This document shows, piece by piece, positions 18,366 through 27,678 of a stretch of 64,000 nucleotides of DNA. Location of the stretch: the NCBI GenBank assembly GCA_026004975.1, contig BPKE01000002.1, positions 186,001 through 250,000 of the forward strand. The letters run 5' to 3'. Under the pieces are notes generated by a model. That model was given only the letters and a program-made list of their open reading frames with translations, was not told the origin of the DNA and searched no databases. Every line of letters starts with the position of its first letter. Positions within the stretch are counted from its first letter, which is position 1. The translations under genes and the position numbers were made by a program. Source of the stretch: Gammaproteobacteria bacterium. Lineage in GTDB: Bacteria > Pseudomonadota > Gammaproteobacteria > HTCC5015.

Positions 18366-18392
18366 CGGGGCCGGCCCCTTGACCGGCGCGCC

Positions 18393-19589
18393 TCAGGCGG
18401 CGGCCGGCTGCAGGCGCAAGCCGCGCAGGCTGGCGGCGAAACGTTGCAGCGCCTCGATGCCGGACTGCTCGGCCTCGCGGCACCAGTCGGCCACGGCCTG
18501 CACCAGGGCTTCCTGGCTGGCGTAGGAGCGCGCCCAGATTTCCCGCAGGCGTTCACGCTGCTGGTAGACGGTGCGCACGCCGTCGCTGATCTCGAGCGTG
18601 CGCTCGAGGGCCTCGTGCATGGACGGCTGGAGGCGCTCGCGGCTCCACAGCAGCGCCTTGCGCGCACGGCGCAGCAGGTCACGGCCGGCGCCGCGGGCCC
18701 GGCGCAGCTCCTCACGCCAGACCGGCTTGATGACGGTGTCGGCGTAGTGGGCCATGAGGTGCAGGCGCGCCCGGGCGACGGCGCGGACGGTGTCCAGGTC
18801 GACCGTGTCCTTGGCGGCGGCCGGCTCGATGACCGGCACGGGGGCGACGCTGCGCACCTTGGCGAGTTTCAGGGCGCTCAGGATGCGGATGTACAGCCAG
18901 CCGATGTCGAATTCCCAGGGCTTGACCGAGAATTTGGCCGAGCTGGGGAAGGCGTGGTGGTTGTTGTGCAATTCTTCGCCGCCGATCCAGAAGGCGATCG
19001 GCCACATGTTGGTGGCGTCGTCGTCGGTTTCGAAATTGCGGTAACCCCAGTAGTGGCCGATGCCGTTGATGCCGCCGGCGGCGTGCAGGGGAATCCAGAT
19101 CATCTGCACGGCCCAGACGGTCAGCCCGATGGGACCGAAGAGGGCGATGTTGACGAGGGCCATCAAGGCGACGCCGAGGCTGGAAGCCGGGCCGGTGTAC
19201 AGGTGGTTCTCCAGCCAGTCGTTGGGCGTGCCGTGGCTGTAGCGGGCGATGGTTTCGGGGTCGGCCGCGGCCTTGCGGTACAGCTCGGCGCCCTCGAAAA
19301 AGACCTTGCGGATGCCGAAGATGCGCGGGCTGTGCGGGTCGTCCTCGGTTTCGCAACGCGCGTGATGCTTGCGGTGCACCGCCACCCATTCGCGGGTGGA
19401 CATGCCGGTGGTCAGCCACAACCAGAAACGGAAGAAGTGCGACACCACCGGGTGCAGGGTCAGCCCCATGTGGGCCTGGCAGCGGTGGAGATAGAGCGTC
19501 ACGGCGGCGATGGTGATCTGCACCATGACCAGGGTATAGAGCACCACGCCCCAGGCGGGCAGGTCCCACAAGCCATCGAGAAAAGACAT
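18393..19589 (-). CDS. Fatty-acid desaturase, DesA/delta-9 family
   Basis: 398 residues from the ATG at 19589, which follows GGAGTGG. Membrane di-iron desaturase with the three histidine boxes HRCQAH, HRKHH and HNNHH, and paired hydrophobic segments before and after. It introduces a double bond into acyl chains to keep membranes fluid, probably at carbon 9. The last 120 residues, after the desaturase core, are charged and helical (RRARGAGRDLLRRARKALLW), as in other proteobacterial DesA-type proteins. A structured element lies 25-85 bases upstream of the start. Confidence 0.92.
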   Translation of the reverse strand: MSFLDGLWDLPAWGVVLYTLVMVQITIAAVTLYLHRCQAHMGLTLHPVVSHFFRFWLWLTTGMSTREWVAVHRKHHARCETEDDPHSPRIFGIRKVFFEGAELYRKAAADPETIARYSHGTPNDWLENHLYTGPASSLGVALMALVNIALFGPIGLTVWAVQMIWIPLHAAGGINGIGHYWGYRNFETDDDATNMWPIAFWIGGEELHNNHHAFPSSAKFSVKPWEFDIGWLYIRILSALKLAKVRSVAPVPVIEPAAAKDTVDLDTVRAVARARLHLMAHYADTVIKPVWREELRRARGAGRDLLRRARKALLWSRERLQPSMHEALERTLEISDGVRTVYQQRERLREIWARSYASQEALVQAVADWCREAEQSGIEALQRFAASLRGLRLQPAAA

Positions 19590-19614
19590 GTAAACCACTC
19601 CAGAAGATCGAACG

Positions 19615-19674
19615 AAAAACGGGGTTCTCAGCGGCGGATCGTCTCGAAACTTGATCCGTAGCACGAGAACCCCG
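19615..19674 (-). terminator. Hairpin with T-run between hydantoinase and desaturase
   Basis: On the minus strand, CGGGGTTCTC at 19674-19665 pairs with GAGAACCCCG at 19629-19620, directly followed by TTTTT. Inside, CGGATC pairs with GATCCG, giving a second stem. It starts 9 bases after the hydantoinase stop and ends 26 bases before the desaturase start, so it is either the hydantoinase terminator or an attenuator in the desaturase leader. Confidence 0.75.
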
Positions 19675-19682
19675 TGAACCCA

Positions 19683-21722
19683 TTATAGGGGCGGCGGCTG
19701 CGCGCGTCCATGGCCGTGATCCGCGGATCCGCGACGCGTCAGCAGCAGATTCCCGCAGGCATCGACCTCGGCCAGCCAGCCGGGCGCCAGCCAGGTGGTG
19801 GCGATGTCTTCGAGGATGAGGGCGGGCCCTTCGATCCGATCGCCGGCGGCCAGGGCGGCGCGCGCGAGGCAGGGCACGGGTTGCCCGACGCCGTTGACCG
19901 CGGCTTCGCCGAGCCTCACCGGGCCGGGCGCCGGGCGGTATGCCGGCCAATCGAGCACCGGCGGCGGCCCCTCGATGCTCAGGCGCAGGCTGACGAGCTC
20001 CACGGGCAGGTCCAGGGCATGGCCGTAGCGGGCGCGGTGGGTTTCGTGGAAGGCCGCGGCCAGGGCCGCCGGGGCCTGCCAGGGCAGGGTCAGGGTGTAG
20101 GCCTGGCCACGGTAGCGCAGCTCGACCTCGACGCGCCGCCGCAGATCCGCCGGCCTCACCCCTTCGGCGCGCAGGGCGCGCTCGGGCTCGACGGCGAGCC
20201 GGGCGGCCAGGGCGGCGATCTCGTCCTCGCGGACCTCGTCGAGGAGGCGGGCGACGGCCTGGCTGCGCAGGCGTCGACGCGGGGCGGCGAGCATGCCCAG
20301 GGCCGAGAGCACGCCGCCGTGGGCCGGCACCAGGGCGCGGCGCATGCCCAGGGCCTCGGCGAGCGCGCACACGTGCAAGCCGCCGGCCCCGCCGAAGCAC
20401 AAGAGCACGTGGTCGCGCACGTCGATGCCGCGCTGCACAGAGATCACGCGCAGCGCCTGGACCATGTGTTCGTTGGCCAACTGCACAACGCCGCGCGCGG
20501 CGCCGACGGCATCGAGGCCCAGCGCCCGGCCGAGGCGGGCGAGGGCCGCGCGGGCGGCGTCGGCGTCCAGGGGCAGCCGCCCGCCCAGCCGCAGGAAAGC
20601 CGGCAGGCGACCGAGCACGACGTTGGCGTCGGTGACGGTGGCGGCGCGGCCGCCGCGACCGTAGCAGGCCGGGCCGGGGTCGGCGCCGGCCGACTCGGGG
20701 CCGACCAGCAGCCGCCCGCCGCGATCGACGCGGGCGATGGAGCCGCCGCCGGCGCCGATGGTGTGCATGTCGACCATCGGCACGGCCACCGGGTAACGGC
20801 CGACGCGCCCCTCACGGGTGAGACGCAGATCGCCGTCGATCAGGGCGACGTCGGTCGAGGTGCCGCCCATGTCGAAGGTGAGCAGGCGCGTGCAGCCGGC
20901 GCGCGCCGCCATGCTGCGCGCCCCGACCAGGCCGCCGGCGGGCCCGGAGAGCAGCAGGTGCACCGCGCCACGCCCGGCCACCGCCGCCTCGATGCTGCCG
21001 CCGTGACTCTGCATGACGGCGACCCGGCCGCGCGGCAGGGCGCCGGCGAGGCGCTCGAGGTAGGCCGCCATGCGCGGGCCGAGGCTGGCGTTGATCCAGG
21101 TGGCGATGCCGCGCTCGTATTCGCCGCATTCGGCGAGCACGTCGCTGGAACAGGAGACGAACAAGCGCCGCGGCAGCGCCCGGGCGAGGCGCTGTTCGAG
21201 CTCGGGCCGGCGGAAGGAAAACAACAGGTTGATCGCCACCGCCTCGACCGGCAGGGCGTCGAGCGCCGCGGCGAGGCGGCGCAGATCCTCGGGCGCCGGC
21301 GCACGCAGCACGCGGCCGTCGGCTGCGATCCGGGCCGGCGCCTCGAGGCACCAACGCGGCGGCACGGGCGGCGGCTGCGGCGCCACCCACAGGCGGTACA
21401 ACTCGGGGCGGGCCTGGCGGCCGAGGGTGAGCACGTCGGCCATGCCGGGGCTGGTGAGATAGGCGGTGGGCACACCCTTGCCTTCCAGCAGGGCGTTGGT
21501 GGCGACGGTGCTGCCGTGGACCACCTGCATGGCCGCCTCGCGGCCGAGCAGTTCGTCGATGCCGGCCAGCACCGCCTGCTCCGGCGCGGCCGGCGTGGAG
21601 AGCGCCTTGTGGATGCGCAGGCGCCCGCCGTCCAGGCAGACGAAGTCGGTGAAGGTGCCGCCGGTGTCGACACCGAGCAGGACGTCGGGACGGGCGTCGG
21701 GAGCGGCGCGGCGTGTGGTCAC
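19683..21722 (-). CDS. Hydantoinase/oxoprolinase subunit A family protein
   Basis: About 679 residues from the GTG at 21722. An upstream ATG at 21773 lies inside a hairpin and would add an atypical leader. The ASKHA-type nucleotide motifs are LGVDTGGTFTDFVCLDGG near the start, FDMGGTSTDVALIDG in the middle and LLCFGGAGGLHVCALAEALG later; the N-terminal half also has VVHGSTVATNALLEGKG. HyuA proteins hydrolyse cyclic imides or 5-oxoproline using ATP, usually with a HyuB partner. No HyuB gene is next to it here, so substrate and partner are unknown. Confidence 0.88.
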   Translation of the reverse strand: MTTRRAAPDARPDVLLGVDTGGTFTDFVCLDGGRLRIHKALSTPAAPEQAVLAGIDELLGREAAMQVVHGSTVATNALLEGKGVPTAYLTSPGMADVLTLGRQARPELYRLWVAPQPPPVPPRWCLEAPARIAADGRVLRAPAPEDLRRLAAALDALPVEAVAINLLFSFRRPELEQRLARALPRRLFVSCSSDVLAECGEYERGIATWINASLGPRMAAYLERLAGALPRGRVAVMQSHGGSIEAAVAGRGAVHLLLSGPAGGLVGARSMAARAGCTRLLTFDMGGTSTDVALIDGDLRLTREGRVGRYPVAVPMVDMHTIGAGGGSIARVDRGGRLLVGPESAGADPGPACYGRGGRAATVTDANVVLGRLPAFLRLGGRLPLDADAARAALARLGRALGLDAVGAARGVVQLANEHMVQALRVISVQRGIDVRDHVLLCFGGAGGLHVCALAEALGMRRALVPAHGGVLSALGMLAAPRRRLRSQAVARLLDEVREDEIAALAARLAVEPERALRAEGVRPADLRRRVEVELRYRGQAYTLTLPWQAPAALAAAFHETHRARYGHALDLPVELVSLRLSIEGPPPVLDWPAYRPAPGPVRLGEAAVNGVGQPVPCLARAALAAGDRIEGPALILEDIATTWLAPGWLAEVDACGNLLLTRRGSADHGHGRAQPPPL

Positions 21723-21756
21723 GGCGGCCAAGGATAGCGGCAGCGGCGCGGGCGGA

Positions 21757-21792
21757 AAAGCGACGGGCCGCACCTTGCGGCGCGGCCCGTCG
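21757..21792 (-). terminator. Probable terminator after the cytochrome-CBM2 gene
   Basis: An 11-bp perfect stem, CGACGGGCCGC with GCGGCCCGTCG, followed on the minus strand by CTTTTCC. It lies about 43 bases past the stop codon of the large gene. Confidence 0.65.
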
Positions 21793-21834
21793 ACGATCGG
21801 GGCGTCCCTGCCCCGCGCCTTCAGCGCCGGACGC

Positions 21835-24800
21835 TCATTGCCCGCAGACGGCGCCGCTCACCTGCGGCACCTGGGCGCTGCCGGCGCCGTTGTTGACGAT
21901 CATCCCGAACTCCACCGACTGGCCGGGGGCGATGGTCGCGTTCCAGCCGAGGTTGGCGGCGGTGTAGGGATTGCTGCCCGTGACCTGGGCGTTCCAGCTG
22001 TTCGCCAGGCTGCTGCCGTCGCTGTACTGCCAGCTCACCTGCCAGCCCTGGATCGGCGCGCTGCCGGTGTTGCTGATGCGGATGCTGGCCTGGTGGCCGC
22101 CGCCCCAGTCGTTGACGACGATGTAGCTGCAGCTGCCGCCGGCGGTGCTGCTCGAGACGCTCGAGCTGCTGCTCGACGAGGACACGCTGCTCGAGCTGCT
22201 CGAGACGCTCGAGCTGCTGCTCGACGAGGACACGCTGCTCGAGCTGCTCGACACGCTCGAGCTGCTGCTCGACGAGGAGACACTGCTCGAGCTGCTCGAC
22301 ACGCTCGAGCTGCTGCTCGACGAGGACACACTGCTCGAGCTGCTCGACACGCTCGAGCTGCTGCTCGACGAGGACACACTGCTCGAGCTGCTCGACACGC
22401 TCGAGCTGCTGCTCGACGAGGACACACTGCTCGAGCTGCTCGAGACGCTCGAGCTGCTGCTCGAGGCCGGCGGCTGCTCGCCGGTGGAACAGGGGATGCC
22501 GTTGAGGCGGAAGTCGGTGGGTACGGTCGCCGGCGGCGAGCTGTTGGTCGCCTGGAAGCCGAAGCTCACGCTGCCGCCCGGCGGAATGGTTCCGTTGTAG
22601 GCCGAAGCCGGATTGGAGGCGGTCACCTGACTGCCGTCGGCGGTGTAGCTGGCGTTCCAGCCGCTGGCGAAGGCTTCACCCGGCCCCATGTTCCAGACCA
22701 GGTCGTAACCGGCGATCGGCGTGTCGCTGCCGTTGGTGATGGTGATTTCCACCTGGAAGCCGGCGCCCCAGTCATTGGGGATGTCGTAGCGCACGTGGCA
22801 GACGTTGCTGCCGCCGTAGTTGACGCGCAGTTCCGGCGACAAGGTGGCGGTGGCGCCGTTGTTGTACACGGCCCGCGCGACGATCCGGTAGTCGCCGAGC
22901 TGCGGCGGCGTCCAGCTCGTGGCGAAGCCGGGGCCGACGCTGGACCGGGCGACCGCCTCGCCGTCGGCGTAGTACACGACCTCGCTGATGCCCGGGATGT
23001 TGGTGCTCACGGCCAACGGCAGTTCGCCCTGGCGCACCGAATCGCCGTCGGCGAGGGTGCTGATGGCGAACTCGATGCCCGGTGCGAAGCCCGGCTCGGA
23101 GCCGTCGATCTGCCGCAGGTAGGCGGCGAGCTGGGCGATCTCGGCGGCGCTCAGGTTCGACGTGACACCGTGCGCGTCGTTCGGGTTGTTGAGCAACACG
23201 TCCTCGAGGGTGGCCGCCGAGCCGTCGTGGAAATACGGCGCGGTCGCCCACACGTCACGCAGGGTCGGGGTGTCGATGCCGAGCAGGGCCTCGCCCAGAC
23301 GGCCGCCGCTGGGCGGCTTGATGGTGCCGACATCGTGCATCAGGCCGCGCTCGCTGTCGCTGAAATCCGGCCCGCCGTGGCAGTTGGCGCAACCGGCGTT
23401 CTCGAACAGCACCCGGCCGGCCTGGGCGTCGGTGGTGAGCGTGCCGTCGGCGTTGCGGTAGGGGCTGCGGTCGAAGCGGTCGAAGGTGGCGACATAGGCC
23501 GCCAGGGCGTCGAGCTCGGCGGAGACGCCGGCCTTGGCGTCGCCGAGCGGGTGGTTGCGCGTGCCGGCGTTGAAGTCGGCGTCGCTCATGAAGCCGGTGC
23601 CGGCGAACGGGCCGCGGATGTCGTGCTCGAAATCCTGGATCTCGTCGAAGTTGCCGCTCCAGTGCACGCGCCCGTGGCCGGTGCCGGCGCGGCCGCGCAG
23701 GGCGATGGTGTTGCGCAGCCCTTCGCCGCGGTCGGTGAAGTCCCAGACGCGGCCGTCCTCGTCGCCGTCGTTGTGGCAGGCCGAGCAACTGATGTAGCCG
23801 TCGAAGCCCATGCGGGTATCGCGCGCGTTGTAGAAGATTTGCAGGCCGAGCAACTGCTGGGCGCTCAGGCGCTCCTGGGCGACGGTGGTCACGGTGGCGA
23901 GCACCGGCGCGCCCTGCTCGCCGCGCGCCAGCATGCCGGCGCCGTCGAGCACCGTCAGGCTGCGCTCGGTGAAGTTCTTGACGAACACGCGGTGGGTGGC
24001 CGGATCGACGAGCACGCCCTGCGGCGCCAGGACCGACGTCGACGCGGCCGACCTCGCGGCCGCTGGTCGCATCCAGGACCACCACGCGGTTGTTGCCCTG
24101 CATGGCGATGAAGACGTGGGTGCCCAGGGGGCTGAAGGTCACCGCCGACGGCTGCGCGTGGTTGTCGATGTCCAGGCGCTCGTCGACGCGCTCGCTGCCG
24201 GTGGCCATATCGAGGGTGGCGATGGTGTTGCGCACCGTGGTTTCGAAGGTCAGCGGATTGCCGTCGCGGGCCAGGCCGCGCAGGATGTTGTCCTTCTTGC
24301 CGACGACGATCGCCCGCCCGCCGTCCGGCGAGAAGGCCACCGAAGCCAGGTAATTGGGCAGACCGCGGCCGGCGTTGCCCGAGTCGGGCGTGGTGCTGTC
24401 CAGCGGCAGGGTGAAGGTGCGGCTGAGCGTGAAGGTCGCCAGATCGACTTCCCAAACCTGGCCGCCGTCGTCCGGCGAAATGAAGCGGGTGGCGAGCAGG
24501 CGCGAGCCGTCGGGGCTGATCGCCAGCGCGCGGACCTGCGGGCCGAGGCTCACGCTGGGGCCGACGCTGCGCGCGGCGGCGTCGATGCGCGTCACGGCGC
24601 CACGGCCGGCCAGGCCGACGTAGACGTGGTCACCGGCCGGATCGACGACCAGGCCGTAGGGCTGGGCGCCGTAGGGCAGTTCGAGCACGCTCACGGACGC
24701 GCCGGTGCCACTGTCGAGCACCTGCACCTGGTCGGCGTCGCGGCAGGCCACCCACACCTGGCCGTGGCCGTCCACGGCGACGCTGCTCGGGTGGGCGCAG

Positions 24801-26629
24801 ACCGGATATTCACCGATCTTGGCAAGGGTGTCGGCGTGGACCGCGGTCACCGTGTCGTTGTCGGGGTTGACCACCCACACTTTGCGGCCCACGGCATCCA
24901 GCGCCAGCGGCGCGGACTGGGTGGCGGTGGACGGCGTGGTGCTGGAGACGACCACGACGTTGCGCGAGAAGGCCGACAGGCCGCCCTGGTTGTCGCGCAC
25001 CTGGACGGTGACGCTGTGCACGCCGAGGGTGTCGAAGCCGACCGTGAGGCGGTTGTCGCTGCTCCAGGCGGTGTTGGCGCCGCCGTCCACGTTCCAGCGG
25101 TACTCGATCGGGTCGTTCTCGAAGTCGCTGGCCACGGCGGTGAAGGTCACGCTCTGGCCGAGCGCCACCGGCCCGTCGCCGCCGTACTCGACCGCCTCGA
25201 CCTTCGGCGCGGTGTTGGGGTTGAGGGCGTTGCCGGTGGAGAAGAAGAAACTGTATTCCTCGATGCCGTTGCCGGCGACGTCCTTGAGCCCGCCGGCGAC
25301 GAAGCGCACCTCGTAGGTGGTGTCCGGGTCGAGCAACCGCCGCGGCACCATGTTCAGCACCTGGTAGGAGCTCCAGATGAAATCGGCCGGGATCGGCTCG
25401 CCGCCGCCCACCGGGCGCAGGATGATGGTGTCGTTGTTGGCGGTGCGCTCGTCGATGATCTCCGGAATGGCGAAACCGATCACCGTGCTCACCGGGTTGT
25501 TGGTGGAATCGGCGAAGGGGTGATGGAAGCGGATCGTCGGGCCGCGGGTGTCCGGCTGATCCTGGTGCTGATAGAAGAAGGTCTTGCCGTCGTCGCTGTT
25601 CGAGCCGCTGGAGACGACGACCGCGCCCAACGGCATCCACTGGTAATCGAGGAAGGTCTGGGGCCAGGGGCCGGGTGCGTCGAAGCGCTGCACGATCTCG
25701 CCGGTGCGCATGTCGACCTTGACGCCGAAGGCGTCCTGGCCGGCGAAGCCGTATTCGTCCTGGAAGTACATGTAGCGGCCGGCGGAGACCACTTCCACCG
25801 GCAGGGCGACGGAACCGAGCTTGAGGTCGGTGGGATCGGAGAAATCGATCGTGACCAGGTTGTTTCCGCCCTCGTTGTTGTTGTTGCCGTTGAGCACCAC
25901 CAGGTGGTCGCCCCAGACGTGGTAGGTGGTGGTGTATTGCTCGCAGTCACAGATGATCGAATCGAGGAACACCACGTTCTTCGGGTCGCCGATGTCGAGC
26001 ACCGCCAGGCCGTTCGGCGCCGTGATGAACAGCAGGTTGCCGATGCGGAAGCGCAGCATCGAGTTGACGCCCAGGCTGGCGGTGTCGAAGGTGCTGGTGA
26101 TGCCGCCTTCCTGGGGGTTGTCGTAGCGCGCGTCGTGGACGTTGCCGCCGTTGGTGCCGGTCGGCCAGGTTTCCAGCGCCTGCCACTCGAACTGCAGTTG
26201 CTGGCCGCCTTCCTCGATCGGCATCGGCACGCTGGGGTCGGTCCAGGGCTTGAGGTCGAACATGTTGCTCATGTCGAGGAAGTGATAGCCCGAGCCGTCC
26301 ACTTCCGGGGTGGTGTACTCGCGCCAGAACATGTCGGTGTTGAACTTCCACCAGCGGTGGCCGTTGTCGCCGATCTCCTTGATGTCCAGCACCACCGGGT
26401 CGGTGAAGCTGGACACGTCCCACAGGGTGGTCTTGGCCTGCCCCATGATGTACAGATAGCCGCGATGGAAGGTCACCATGCGGCCGCCGAGCGGGTGATA
26501 GGAGAGGAAGGTGCCGGCCGGGCGGGCGACGTTCTCGATGCCCGGCCCGTTGCTGCCGTCCTGGGCGCCGGCCGCGGCGGCCGCCAGCCAGCCCAAAGCC
26601 GCGAGTACCATGGTTCTCATTGCGTTCAT
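21835..26629 (-). CDS. Giant secreted protein: propeller, PKD-like, YncE-like propeller, di-heme cytochrome c peroxidase domain, two CBM2 (one frameshift)
   Basis: About 1597 residues once one extra base near 24030-24034 is removed. A signal peptide ([20 protein letters not shown]) is followed by: a beta-propeller-like region (about 30-370); an Ig-like domain (375-465); a PKD-like domain (470-560); a YncE-like seven-bladed propeller region (565-865) with repeats such as [15 protein letters not shown]; a MauG/cytochrome c peroxidase-like domain with heme sites CSACH (about 948) and CANCH (about 1081); another Ig-like domain; a CBM2 (1277-1380); a poly-Ser tract; and a second CBM2 to the end. 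The heme domain implies electron transfer or peroxide chemistry, and the CBM2 modules should bind cellulose. Cbp2D/Cbp2E of Cellvibrio are a known precedent for CBM2-linked redox proteins. Physiological role is inferred. Confidence 0.85.
22148..22462. repeat. 48-bp tandem repeats coding a Ser/Val linker
   Basis: About six and a half copies of a 48-base unit encode runs of six and eight serines separated by single valines. Copies differ by one or two synonymous changes. The tract joins the two CBM2 modules. Confidence 0.9.
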
Positions 26630-26865
26630 GATCCACCCCGATGTGCGAATGACTCGAAATGCCACGCGGCGCCGCGAAGCGCCGGCGGGCCCGGCCGCGC
26701 CACGGCCGGCCCGCCGGCTCCGGGCAGCCCCGCCCGATCCCATGACCGGAACGGCCACGGTAACCGTCCCGGAGATGCAATTCGTCCGAGTTTGTACGCG
26801 CGAATCCGGACCTGCGCGGGGCCGGCCGCGTACAATCGACGCCCCGCCGCCGGGAGACGCCGCGC

Positions 26866-27678
26866 ATGCCCGAACTGCCTGAAGTCGAGACCACCGCCGC
26901 CGGCCTGCGGCCGCTGCTCTGCGGGCACCGCCTGCGCGGCGCGCACATCCGCGAGGGCCGGCTGCGCCGGCCTGTGCCCGCCGATCTCGACGCGCGCTTG
27001 CGCGACCGGCCGCTCTGCGCCCTGCGCCGGCGCGCCAAGTACCTGATCTTCGATTTCCCGAACGGCCACCTGCTGATCCACCTGGGGATGTCCGGCAGCC
27101 TGCGCCTGGCGCCGCCCGACACGCCGCCCCGGCCGCACGACCGGGTGCTGTGGCGCTTCGATCACGGCCTGCTGTGCCTGAACGATCCGCGGCGCTTCGC
27201 CACCGTGCTGTGGACCACGGCGCCCGTCGAGGCGCACCCGCTGCTGGCCGCGCTCGGCCCCGAACCGCTCGGGCCGGCGTTCTCGGGCGCATGGCTCCAC
27301 CAGGTGAGCCGCGGGCGGCGCGTGGCGGTCAAGTCGCTGCTGATGGACGGCCGCGTGGTGGCGGGGGTCGGCAACATCTACGCCAACGAGGCGCTGTTCA
27401 CCGCCGGCATCCACCCGGCCCGGCCGGCCGGTGCGGTCGGCCGCGCGCGCTATGCACGCCTGGCCGCGGCGCTGCAGACGGTGCTGACCGCGGCGATCGC
27501 GGCCGGCGGGACGACCTTGCGGGATTTCTCGGACGGCCACGGCCGGCCGGGCTACTTCCAGCAGCGCCTGGCGGTCTACGGCCGCGCCGGCGCCCCCTGC
27601 CCACGCTGCGCCGCGCCGATCCGGCGCGTCGTGCTCGGCCAGCGCAGCACCTATTTCTGCCCGCGCTGTCAGCGCTGA
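26866..27678 (+). CDS. mutM: Formamidopyrimidine-DNA glycosylase
   Basis: 270 residues. The catalytic N-terminal proline and MPELPEVETT are present, as are the DNA-binding and H2TH segments (YANEALFTAGIHPARPAG) and a C-terminal zinc finger with four Cys (CPRC and CPRC, last residues). It removes 8-oxoguanine and other oxidised purines. A TACAAT box at 26831-26836 may be its -10. It overlaps the convergent ggt by 10 bases. Confidence 0.96.
   Translation: MPELPEVETTAAGLRPLLCGHRLRGAHIREGRLRRPVPADLDARLRDRPLCALRRRAKYLIFDFPNGHLLIHLGMSGSLRLAPPDTPPRPHDRVLWRFDHGLLCLNDPRRFATVLWTTAPVEAHPLLAALGPEPLGPAFSGAWLHQVSRGRRVAVKSLLMDGRVVAGVGNIYANEALFTAGIHPARPAGAVGRARYARLAAALQTVLTAAIAAGGTTLRDFSDGHGRPGYFQQRLAVYGRAGAPCPRCAAPIRRVVLGQRSTYFCPRCQR

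Noticed and set aside
21722-21773. Hydantoinase start at the upstream ATG (21773)
   Set aside because: The ATG lies inside a probable terminator hairpin and the extra residues are atypical; GTG at 21722 is preferred, though not proven.
26757-26767. Operator between mutM and the cytochrome gene (ACGGTAACCGT)
   Set aside because: Short odd-centred palindrome, single copy, not aligned with any promoter I can define.
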